A stretch of DNA of 64,000 nt, from positions 2,079,269 through 2,143,268 of the forward strand of contig CP073762.1 in the NCBI GenBank assembly GCA_018399055.1. Direction: 5' to 3'. The stretch comes from Simkaniaceae bacterium (GTDB lineage Bacteria; Chlamydiota; Chlamydiia; Chlamydiales; Simkaniaceae). The notes below the pieces were generated by a model. That model worked only from the letters and a program-made list of their open reading frames with translations. It was not told where the DNA came from and ran no database searches. The position numbers were made by a program, and so were the translations under genes. Below, in pieces: positions 27,125-35,519 of this stretch; position 1 is the stretch's first letter; every line of letters begins with the position of its first letter.

Positions 27125-30100
27125 ATGAAAAAGCAGAAGCGTTGGCAATTTATTCTCATTGCAGTCGTCGTGTTATTAACTCTCTATAACATTCTCCCGA
27201 CTGTTCTTTTTTATTCCAAGCCCCTGAAGGACCCTATTGAGGAAAAACAGGCAATGGCTGTTGCTGAAAATGCAGCAAAAAGAGTCAACTCTCTCGAAGA
27301 TGCGGCCTTAAATTGGCTGAAGTCTTACAACAAACTTTTGGGGATTAAGCCTTCCTCAATTTCCCTTGACAAAGACAATCCAGAACTAATCCATGTGAGA
27401 TATGAAAAAGGACAGGACGCTGAGAAGCTTCGAAGCCATATTCCGCGCGCGGGCTCCTTGATCCCCTTTGTGCCTGCTAAACTTTCCCTTGTCCCGAGCG
27501 AGAAAGATCATGAAGCAACGGTTGTTACAATTCAACGCAATATACCCATCCATTTTTATCCAGATCAAATAGAGAAGACCTTTCAGTTTACAGCAAAGCG
27601 GGATGCTAGTGGAAATATCACTCCTCTTTACCACCAAATTATTGATGATCGCATCTTGCAGCTCGGACTTGCCGTGGGGGGGATTAGTGAAAATGCTCAA
27701 TATTTAGAGACAACTCTCCACCATTTAGGAAACCCGCGATCCGAAGAATTTCTGCAGCTTCTTTCACAAAACATCCTGAGCTATTCGAAAGCGTTTGGAG
27801 AAAACTCTCCAATCGCTAAACGCTACTACGCGACCTTTACCCAAGGACCGATGGAAACCAAGAAGGGGTCTGTTGATCAATTTACCGCGGCACTAGAACG
27901 CTACAGAGATCAGGTAAAGCTTGAGCGCATCTCTCTTGAAGATGCAGATGCAAAGAAGCGAGAAAGTGGGGGATTTCTTGAAGCAAATGATCAACAACAG
28001 CTTGACTTTTTAAAATCCAAAGAGGAACGACTCTCCTCCGCAATTGGAATTGTCAGAAGACAAGCAAGCGCTTTTAGTGCAGGTGCAGCACCCTGGACAA
28101 GTGCGAAACTCAGGCAAGACATCGCCTTGTTGGCTAGAAAAAATGGCTCTGTACAAACCCTCCTAGCTGGAGGAAGAAGCCCTCTGATAAAGGCTATTAC
28201 AATCGATTGGAACAACGAAATAATCGGCCTTGAGCTCCATCAGGATATTCTTGACTACAAAAATGAAATTTCCCGCTCTAAATCCTACTTAAGTGATGCT
28301 GTTGACCAACTGATTTACAATGAAATCGCTCGAGTTGGACGAGAGGCAGGAGAACTGCTCAAACCGCGCGGTTCCACATTTGCAATCGAACTCAATCAAC
28401 TGACAAATAGCGAAAGCCTCCTGGTTATGGACTTAAGCTCTATTGCAAAAAAGCAAGGGGCGCAGCTTCTTCACCTAATTCAAACTGAATGGGCCCCAAC
28501 CCATCCAGACTTAAAGAGAAGCTCATTCCCTATATACGATTACAAAACCTTCAAGGATCTACCTGCCCACCAGCAAAAGATTGGTCTTGTCGTATATACC
28601 CCCGCAGAATTTGAAACTGAACCCCAAGCAGGGTTCCGTACAAACTCGGTTTATGTCATTGCGAAAGGAGTTCAGGATGTTTTAACAAAGTTAAGCTCCA
28701 ACCCAGACTCCCCTCAAGCACAAAGCTTTATTCAAGACTTTAATCATCTACGGGTCCTTTTGCAGAACAATGGATTTAGTAGCTACCCAGGAACAACCTA
28801 TCCTTTAAGTGCTAGCTTCGCAAAAGATTTCATCTTTGAAGCTGAAGACTTTTACAACTCAATTATTAGTGCAACGCGTGAAGATTTTAACGTTCATGGA
28901 ACAAGAAAGTATGCAACTCTTGAGTTTACAAATGTTGAACAACGCATTTTGGCTCTCAACCGAATTGAAACCCAACAGCATGAAGATCTGTTAAAGTGGC
29001 GAGATGAATATCAATCAGCTCAAGTACGCACAGAACTCCATGCAAAGTACGATATTCCCGCGCCAACCAAGAATCCTCTTTTGAGCAACTTGAGCCTAAG
29101 CGCTCGTAAGTATTTTCGAGGTGATGATCGAAAGATCCTCCATTGGGGGCTTGATCTTTCAGGAGGAAAGACTGTCCAAATCCAACTCCGAGATAGTAAC
29201 AATAAAATTGTGACCAATGATGATGACATTAAGCAAGGGATTGATGAGCTTTATGGTCGGGTCAATAAAATGGGGGTCTCTGAAGTTAGCATTCGTCAGG
29301 AAGGCTCTAATATTACTTTAGATTTTCCAAGCGCCCAAGGTCTTTCAGCTGCGGACCTAGTCAAAGCTTCTTCAATGTATTTCCACATTGTAAACGAAAA
29401 ATTTACGAGTAATAATGGCGATCTTGCACCCGTTGTTCATCAGTTCTTGCAAGATGTTTGGAATGAAGCGGTCGTTACAAATCGAAAAGATTTAGAAAGC
29501 ATTAATCAAATTGCATGGAAACACCTTTATGGTGACACCTTGGATACTGAAATGGCTCAACCTGTGAGCGAAGCTGCAAAAACTCTATATAGTCAGGGAC
29601 TTCGCTTTGCTTCTTCAGAAAGCAAGGGTTCGTCAAGCCAGTTCAATGATGCAATTTCAAAAATTGCAATCTTTAGAGGTGATAATTTTGCGGATTGGTA
29701 TGGTCAGACTCATCCTCTTTTGGTGGTGATGAACAATTACGCTCTTGAAGGAGCTAATTTGACGGATGTACATGCTGCTTATGATCCATCAAAAGGAAAC
29801 TTTCTTGCCTTCAATATTAAAGGATCACAATCCCTTTCAGATGGGCAGAAGCTTAACCCTCGCAATGACTTATACAATTGGACCGCACCTTTCTCAAAAG
29901 AGAAGATCCTAGGGACTCCTATGGACCGCTATAGTCGAGGAGAAGGATGGCGCATGGCTGTTATTTTGAATGGCTCAATTGTAAATACAGCAACAGTTAC
30001 TTCCCCTCTAAGAGATAATGTTTCAATTTCAGGAAGTTTTACTCAGCGTGAAGCCAATCGCTTAGAGGCAGACCTCAAGGCAGGTTCATTGACCTTTGCT

Positions 30101-31681
30101 CCACATATTCTGTCTGAAAAAAATGTAAGCCCTGAGCTAGGTATTAAAGACCGAACAATGGGAATAGTTGCAACGGTATTAGCACTAGTTCTTGTTATCT
30201 TGGTTATGGTGGGCTACTACCGCTTTGCCGGAATCGTTGCTTCTGTTGCAGTTCTCTTTAACCTGTTAATCATTTGGGCAACACTTCAGAATATTTCTGC
30301 AACGGTAACTTTAGCAGGAATCGCTGGGATTATTCTGACCGTTGGAATGGCTGTTGATGCGAATGTTTTAGTATTTGAACGCATTCGAGAAGAGTTTGCA
30401 ACAACAGGCCGGATCGCACAGGCTGTCCACGCAGGGTATAAGAAAGCTTTTTCAGCTATTATTGACTCGAATATCACAACAATTATCGCTGCTCTAATTC
30501 TATTGCACTTTGACTCTGGACCTATCAAAGGTTTTGCAGTAACGTTGATCATTGGTATTGTTTCGTCGATGTTTACCGCTCTATTCCTAACTCGTTACTT
30601 CTTTAGCAGATGGGTTGAGAATCCAAAAAATAAAGAGCTGAAGATGGCAAATCTTATTAAAGAGACCAACTTCAATTTTCTGAAGTACGGCAAAGTAAGT
30701 TTGTATAGCATCATTGCAATAGCTCTTGTCGGTGGCTATTTGTTGGTTTCTCAGAGAAGTTCAATGCTTGGAATGGACTTTACAGGAGGATATTCGGTCA
30801 CTCTTGAGGTAGAGCCAAAAGGTAATGAAGACTATCAAGCTCAAGTAGAATCTGCTCTTCTGGCTGCAGGAGTTACAGCTCAAGATGTGCAAGTGCGTGC
30901 ACTTTCTCCATCTAATGTCATCAAGCTCTTGCTTGGAAGAGGATTAGACCAATCTGGAAAACCTTTTTATAACATGCCTCTTGAAACAGACCTAAAAGAT
31001 ACAACTTTTGCTTATCAAAATAATCCTCGGTTGGTTTGGGTGATTGACTCTCTAGAAAAGAATGGCATTTCCGTTACACCACAATCGCTGAAACAGCTCG
31101 ACAATAGCTGGACTAGCATCAGCGGACAAATGTCCAATGCAATGAGAAACAGTGCACTGTTGGGACTTTCCATAGCGTTAATATGTATTTTGGCATACAT
31201 CACCTTCCGCTTTGAGTTTAAATATGCAATCAGCGCAACTCTTGGCCTTGCAATTGATGTTGCAATCACAATGGCGATCGTAAGTATCCTCCATGCCTTT
31301 GGAACCCCAGTACAAATCGATCTCAATACAATTGCTGCACTAATGACAATTATTGGATACTCTCTCAATGATACAATCATCATCTTTGATCGGATCCGTG
31401 AAGATCTAAAGAAAATGCGCAAGCATTCATTTAGAGACGTGGTGAACCACGCTTTAAATGTCACCTTAAGCCGAACAGTGATGACATCAGGAACAACGCT
31501 TGTCGTGCTCTTAGCTCTCCTTTTCTTAGGAGGGAGCGCGATTTTTGGCCTTTCACTCGTCATGGTAATTGGCGTTGTATTTGGAACATTTTCTTCTTTG
31601 TTTGTTGCAGCACCTCTTCTTCTTTTCTTCCATAAGAAAGAGAAAGCTAAAGCTGAAAAGTTGGCGATGCATGAAAATTAA
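27125..31681 (+). CDS. secDF: Fused protein-export subunit SecDF
   Basis: A 1518-residue SecD-SecF fusion that uses the proton gradient to help SecYEG pull proteins into the periplasm. TM1 lies at residues 9-27. The SecD motif LHWGLDLSGGKTVQIQL comes only at about residue 675, so a periplasmic insertion of roughly 600 residues precedes it. The SecD TM block (IVATVLALVLVILVMVGYYRF, GMAVDANVLVFERIREE) follows. The SecF part begins near residue 1190, with GMDFTGGYSVTLE and the block IIGYSLNDTIIIFDRIRED. Chlamydiae encode fused SecDF proteins of about 1400 residues, so this one is longer. It precedes recJ and euo as in Chlamydia. Confidence 0.93.
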   Translation: MKKQKRWQFILIAVVVLLTLYNILPTVLFYSKPLKDPIEEKQAMAVAENAAKRVNSLEDAALNWLKSYNKLLGIKPSSISLDKDNPELIHVRYEKGQDAEKLRSHIPRAGSLIPFVPAKLSLVPSEKDHEATVVTIQRNIPIHFYPDQIEKTFQFTAKRDASGNITPLYHQIIDDRILQLGLAVGGISENAQYLETTLHHLGNPRSEEFLQLLSQNILSYSKAFGENSPIAKRYYATFTQGPMETKKGSVDQFTAALERYRDQVKLERISLEDADAKKRESGGFLEANDQQQLDFLKSKEERLSSAIGIVRRQASAFSAGAAPWTSAKLRQDIALLARKNGSVQTLLAGGRSPLIKAITIDWNNEIIGLELHQDILDYKNEISRSKSYLSDAVDQLIYNEIARVGREAGELLKPRGSTFAIELNQLTNSESLLVMDLSSIAKKQGAQLLHLIQTEWAPTHPDLKRSSFPIYDYKTFKDLPAHQQKIGLVVYTPAEFETEPQAGFRTNSVYVIAKGVQDVLTKLSSNPDSPQAQSFIQDFNHLRVLLQNNGFSSYPGTTYPLSASFAKDFIFEAEDFYNSIISATREDFNVHGTRKYATLEFTNVEQRILALNRIETQQHEDLLKWRDEYQSAQVRTELHAKYDIPAPTKNPLLSNLSLSARKYFRGDDRKILHWGLDLSGGKTVQIQLRDSNNKIVTNDDDIKQGIDELYGRVNKMGVSEVSIRQEGSNITLDFPSAQGLSAADLVKASSMYFHIVNEKFTSNNGDLAPVVHQFLQDVWNEAVVTNRKDLESINQIAWKHLYGDTLDTEMAQPVSEAAKTLYSQGLRFASSESKGSSSQFNDAISKIAIFRGDNFADWYGQTHPLLVVMNNYALEGANLTDVHAAYDPSKGNFLAFNIKGSQSLSDGQKLNPRNDLYNWTAPFSKEKILGTPMDRYSRGEGWRMAVILNGSIVNTATVTSPLRDNVSISGSFTQREANRLEADLKAGSLTFAPHILSEKNVSPELGIKDRTMGIVATVLALVLVILVMVGYYRFAGIVASVAVLFNLLIIWATLQNISATVTLAGIAGIILTVGMAVDANVLVFERIREEFATTGRIAQAVHAGYKKAFSAIIDSNITTIIAALILLHFDSGPIKGFAVTLIIGIVSSMFTALFLTRYFFSRWVENPKNKELKMANLIKETNFNFLKYGKVSLYSIIAIALVGGYLLVSQRSSMLGMDFTGGYSVTLEVEPKGNEDYQAQVESALLAAGVTAQDVQVRALSPSNVIKLLLGRGLDQSGKPFYNMPLETDLKDTTFAYQNNPRLVWVIDSLEKNGISVTPQSLKQLDNSWTSISGQMSNAMRNSALLGLSIALICILAYITFRFEFKYAISATLGLAIDVAITMAIVSILHAFGTPVQIDLNTIAALMTIIGYSLNDTIIIFDRIREDLKKMRKHSFRDVVNHALNVTLSRTVMTSGTTLVVLLALLFLGGSAIFGLSLVMVIGVVFGTFSSLFVAAPLLLFFHKKEKAKAEKLAMHEN

Positions 31682-31727
31682 CGTAGTAATACCTCGTTAA
31701 ACGTGATAAACTTTCATTAAATGAATC

Positions 31728-33488
31728 GTGAGAATTTTTCCTTTGAAAGAGGTAAAAGAAGAGGATCAGAACCATCTATGGGTTTACCCCGACTATAAAC
31801 CAACCTGGTGTGAAGAAATTATAGGTGAATATAATATTCACCCTGTAACTGCGCAAGTGTTGGTTTCAAGAGGCTTTGAGACTTTCGATGAGATCTATAA
31901 CCACCTCTATGCAAAATTGCCCAACCTCCATGCTCCTGACTTAATGATGGATATGGATAAAGCTATCGATCGCGTCGTTCATGCCCTTGCAAAAAATGAG
32001 AGCATTTTGATCTATGGGGATAATGATGTAGACGGAATTACTGGAACAACCCTTCTTGTTGAATTCATTCGTCTTCTAGGGGGTTGCGCCTATTATTACA
32101 TTCCCCACAGAACAACTGCCACCCCCTCAATGATCACCGATGCCATTTCTTATGCTCTCGAAAAAGAGTGCAAACTGCTCATTACAGTTGACTGTGGAAT
32201 CACAGCTGCAAAAGAAATTGAAGAAGTGATAAAACATGACATTGATGTTATTATCTCAGATCACCATGAACCAACAGACAAAATCCCCAACTGTATTGCA
32301 ACACTTAATCCAAAGCTTATCAACAGCACTTATCCTAACCGCGACTTAACAGGAGTCGGTGTAGCCTTCAAGCTTGCTCATGCTTTAACAAATCACCTAG
32401 TTTCAACAGGTAAAATCAGTTCGTCAATGATTGACCTAAAGCGTTTCCTCGATTTAGTCGCTCTTGGAACCATTGCTGACATGGGTGCCCTAAAGGGCGA
32501 AAACCGTGTTCTTGTTCGATATGGCCTGAAGCAATTTTCACAAACCCGAAGGGTCGGCATTCTCAAGCTCATGGAAATTTGTGAAGTCAAGCCTTCAAAA
32601 GTCTCAACCGCTGACATCGCATCAAAAATTGCTCCACGTTTGAATAGTCTTGGTCGGATTGCCGATCCCCTCAAAGGGGTCGAGCTAATGCTCATGCATG
32701 ATTCTGTAGGAGCAACGCATCTTGCTCAAGAGCTTGACGATAACAATACTAAGCGGCAGCAGATTGAACGGCGCGACTCCAATGATATTGTGTCATACAT
32801 AGAATCTCACCCTCAGCTTCTTCAAGAAAAAGCGCTTGTCCTTCACTCTGATAAATGGCATCCTGGGATCATTCCTATCCTCGCTGCGCGCCTTTCCAAA
32901 CAATATAACCGTCCTACTCTTATCATTGCTGTGGAGGGAGGCATTGGGAAGGGATCGATTCGAACTATCCCAGAATTTCCACTCCTCACTTCTTTGAAAA
33001 AAAACCGCGATCTCCTCTTGAATTTTGGCGGGCACGATTTCGCAGCAGGGCTCATGATCAAGGAAGAAAATATCTTAAAATTTAAAAAGTCATTTATTGA
33101 AAGTGCTAATAAATCGCTCAATAATGATGACATCCTTCCTAAGCTTCACCTTGATTCACGCGTTCAGTTTAAGGACTTGACTTTCGAGTTTCTCGACTCT
33201 ATGCAACTTCTAGAACCTTACGGAACAGGAAATCCTCCTCCGATTCTATATACCGATGTTACTCAAGCCTGGCCTCCCAAGATTGTAGGAAAAACTCACC
33301 TCAAGCTTTATCTGGAACAAAACGACCGGATGCTTGAAGGAATTGGGTTCGGGTTGAGTGAACACCGGAGCAAGCTGACCAAGAAAAACCTCAACCTACA
33401 AATTGCATTTACACCTCATGTTAATGTCTTCCTCAACAAATCAAGCATCCAGCTCCTTGTCAAAGACTTCAAAATTAAGCACGATTGA
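31728..33488 (+). CDS. recJ: Single-stranded-DNA-specific exonuclease RecJ
   Basis: A 586-residue 5'-3' ssDNA exonuclease of the DHH superfamily used in recombination and mismatch repair. Motifs: ILIYGDNDVDGITGTTLLVEF near residue 95 (the usual DxDG form), TVDCGITAAKEIE, ISDHHEPTDKIP (DHH box near 178), LDLVALGTIADMG, then GGHDFAAGLMI in the DHHA1 domain and a C-terminal OB fold. The only in-frame start at the right place is GTG 31728, without an obvious ribosome site. Its 3' end overlaps the next gene by about 70 nt. Position between secDF and euo matches C. trachomatis as I recall it. Confidence 0.93.
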   Translation: MRIFPLKEVKEEDQNHLWVYPDYKPTWCEEIIGEYNIHPVTAQVLVSRGFETFDEIYNHLYAKLPNLHAPDLMMDMDKAIDRVVHALAKNESILIYGDNDVDGITGTTLLVEFIRLLGGCAYYYIPHRTTATPSMITDAISYALEKECKLLITVDCGITAAKEIEEVIKHDIDVIISDHHEPTDKIPNCIATLNPKLINSTYPNRDLTGVGVAFKLAHALTNHLVSTGKISSSMIDLKRFLDLVALGTIADMGALKGENRVLVRYGLKQFSQTRRVGILKLMEICEVKPSKVSTADIASKIAPRLNSLGRIADPLKGVELMLMHDSVGATHLAQELDDNNTKRQQIERRDSNDIVSYIESHPQLLQEKALVLHSDKWHPGIIPILAARLSKQYNRPTLIIAVEGGIGKGSIRTIPEFPLLTSLKKNRDLLLNFGGHDFAAGLMIKEENILKFKKSFIESANKSLNNDDILPKLHLDSRVQFKDLTFEFLDSMQLLEPYGTGNPPPILYTDVTQAWPPKIVGKTHLKLYLEQNDRMLEGIGFGLSEHRSKLTKKNLNLQIAFTPHVNVFLNKSSIQLLVKDFKIKHD

Positions 33489-34668
33489 TAAAATCATTTT
33501 TGGGGGAAATGGGATCACCCGAATCGATGGGTGCGTTACCTTCGTCCCCTTTTCAGCGCCAGGCGACCAAGTCTTTTTGAAAGTTATAAAGAAGAAGAAA
33601 AATTATCAGATTGCTCAAATCGAAAAGATTTTTCAAAAAGGTCCTGGCCGAAGATCTCCAAAATGTCCTCACTTCACGAAATGTGGGGGATGCCAGCTCC
33701 AACAGCTTGACTATCAGACTCAACTTGAAGCAAAGAAAGGCTTTCTCCAAGAAGCATTGCGTATAGAAAACATCCTCATTCATCCCTCCCATAGCGAATG
33801 GAACTACCGCTCAAACCTTCGTCTAAATTTAAGAAAAGAGGGCACAGGTTTCAAAATGGGCTATATAGGCATAGACAATCGTTCTTTGCTTGAACCAACA
33901 GTGTGTCCTCTATTTTCAGAAGACCCGGGGCTATTTAAAGATCTAAAGGTTGGCCTCGCTTCCCTTTCTAACCGGGGAATTCACTCGGCCTCCCTTCGCA
34001 TTTTTAATGAAGATAGAGGAATTATCCTCGCATTTTCCTCCTTTCCCAAACTCCCAGAAAAACTCCTCGCATTTTCCTTTGCTACCGGAGTATGCTACAA
34101 ATCTCCCAGGCAAGAGAAGCATCTCGGAGATACATCTTTGACAAAAGACGTTTTGGGGATTTCTGTCCCGTTTTCTCCCTATGGATTTATGCAAAATAAT
34201 CTTCCTCTCAGCGAAAAACTCTATCAAACAATTGTCGATTGGGTTGGAGAGATCCCTCAGATTGTTTTTGATCTTTATTGTGGGGTGGGGATCACCAGCA
34301 CTCTTTTAAAAGAGAAAGGACATGATGTGGTTGGAGTTGAAGTGAACCGTTCTCTTCCTCCCTGTGGCACCTTTAAAATGTATTATGGCGCTGTAGAAAC
34401 CATTCTACCTACCCTTAAAGCAAAACCCGACGTGATCATCGTAAACCCTCCACGAACAGGCCTTTCAAAGGAAGTTCGCAGCCTTTTAGATAGCCCCAAG
34501 ATTCTTTATATTTCTTGTATGCCATCGACCCTTGCAAGGGACCTTCAAGAACTCTCTAGCCGCTACACTGTTAAAAAAGTGGAGGGGTTTGATCTCTTTC
34601 CCCAAACCACACATGTGGAGACTGTCATTATGTTAGAGCAAAAAAAATCTCCAGCTGGTGATAGCTAG
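33418..34668 (+). CDS. RNA m5U methyltransferase of the TrmA/RlmD family
   Basis: About 416 residues. It has an N-terminal TRAM-like RNA-binding domain (GGNGITRIDGCVTFVPFSAPGDQV), an iron-sulfur cluster site CPHFTKCGGCQLQQLDY near residues 82-98 with a fourth cysteine downstream (PTVCPLF), and a Rossmann SAM domain (VFDLYCGVGITSTLLKEKGHDVVGVEV). NPPRTGL is the motif VI equivalent, and the catalytic cysteine lies in ILYISCMPSTLARDL. Target (23S U747/U1939 or tRNA U54) cannot be told. Start ATG 33418 or 33424 lies inside the recJ end, implying translational coupling. Confidence 0.9.
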   Translation: MLMSSSTNQASSSLSKTSKLSTIDKIIFGGNGITRIDGCVTFVPFSAPGDQVFLKVIKKKKNYQIAQIEKIFQKGPGRRSPKCPHFTKCGGCQLQQLDYQTQLEAKKGFLQEALRIENILIHPSHSEWNYRSNLRLNLRKEGTGFKMGYIGIDNRSLLEPTVCPLFSEDPGLFKDLKVGLASLSNRGIHSASLRIFNEDRGIILAFSSFPKLPEKLLAFSFATGVCYKSPRQEKHLGDTSLTKDVLGISVPFSPYGFMQNNLPLSEKLYQTIVDWVGEIPQIVFDLYCGVGITSTLLKEKGHDVVGVEVNRSLPPCGTFKMYYGAVETILPTLKAKPDVIIVNPPRTGLSKEVRSLLDSPKILYISCMPSTLARDLQELSSRYTVKKVEGFDLFPQTTHVETVIMLEQKKSPAGDS

Positions 34669-34673
34669 AGATT
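34646..34673 (-). terminator. Intrinsic terminator, best for the euo transcript
   Basis: AATCTC-C-AGCT and AGCT-A-GAGATT form a 10-bp stem with one mismatch and a 6-nt loop. On the minus strand it is followed by a run of eight T (34639-34647 region), which suits transcripts coming from euo about 110 nt upstream. The plus-strand side overlaps the stop of the RNA methylase and lacks a T run. Confidence 0.65.
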
Positions 34674-34783
34674 ATATAATAAATATTTGAATCGATGTTT
34701 TGAGCTTATCACCCATAGCACGATTCCAAATAAGAAAGTACCTCTCTTTTCTTTCATTGGAAACGTCTTAAACGAAACTACAA

Positions 34784-35218
34784 TTACATTGCTTCGTTTT
34801 CAGAACGTCGACTTAGGTACTTCTCTTGATAATCTTTAATATCATCAGTGTGAATAACCCAAGCAGCTCCTTTACGAGTAGCTTTTAGCATGCCAATTCT
34901 TGTTGCATAATAGATTTTCTGCGCAGGAACGCCGAGAATCTTTGCAGCTTGATTGACAGAATAAAAACCCTTATTATTATCAAAAAGGAGTTCACCATCA
35001 AACGTTGATTTCGTACGCGAATATTTATTGCGACGATAATCTTCTAGATCATCTAGATCTATAGTCCAACGAGTAGAGTCTTTACGTGCTTTAAGCTTAT
35101 TTTGCTTAATCGCAACATAAATAGCTTGTCTCGTTACACCATTAATGCGGGCAGCTTCAGTAATAGAAACCACCTTTCGTGGAGACACAAGTTCTCCAGT
35201 TTGGTTTACCATATCCAT
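34784..35218 (-). CDS. euo: Euo-type developmental repressor with two excisionase-like HTH domains
   Basis: A 144-residue DNA-binding protein. Two MerR/excisionase-type HTH modules are visible: VSITEAARINGVTRQAIYVAIKQNKLKARKDSTRWTIDLDDLEDYRR (about 18-65) and YSVNQAAKILGVPAQKIYYATRIGMLKATRKGAAWVIHTDDIKDYQ (about 85-135). In Chlamydia, Euo is the main repressor of late genes and keeps bacteria in the replicating form. I choose ATG 35218, 7 nt after GAGGAGAA. It is shorter than the roughly 180 residues in C. trachomatis. It sits between recJ/RNA methylase and tsp, gltX, the chlamydial neighbourhood. Confidence 0.88.
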   Translation of the reverse strand: MDMVNQTGELVSPRKVVSITEAARINGVTRQAIYVAIKQNKLKARKDSTRWTIDLDDLEDYRRNKYSRTKSTFDGELLFDNNKGFYSVNQAAKILGVPAQKIYYATRIGMLKATRKGAAWVIHTDDIKDYQEKYLSRRSENEAM

Positions 35219-35519
35219 GTTTTTCTCCTCAATCCAAAACAAATCTGCTAAAAACCAGGAAATTGACTAATTCGTCAAAAAAATCAATTTTTTAACAATT
35301 TGTTAATATTTCTTAGTCTTTAGATATTCTATTATTACAAAGATTTGAGTTGAAATCAATCTATTTCTCTTTACATTTTCACAAAATTTTGATTTAGATA
35401 GGATTATAACAAAAAATATTTCACTCGATATAGTAAATATTTGAATATGATTGGACTTAAACCTTTGATTTGCTGTAAGATATATATAGCAGAATCACCC
35501 TGTGTAAGGAATAATTAGA
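35219..35519. other. A/T-rich divergent regulatory region between euo and tsp
   Basis: No gene. It contains a palindrome TTGAC-TAATTC-GTCAA (35263-35278) about 45 nt upstream of euo, two AAATATTT palindromes 20 nt apart (35414-35441 region), of which the second is part of AAATATTTGAATAT (35435-35448), and an A/T-rich stretch GATATATATAG about 25 nt upstream of the tsp ribosome site. Both genes probably have their promoters here. I cannot assign -35/-10 boxes with confidence. Confidence 0.6.

Noticed and set aside
31015..31563. 182-codon antisense frame inside secDF.
   Set aside because: Codon pattern follows secDF conserved membrane helices; no independent support.
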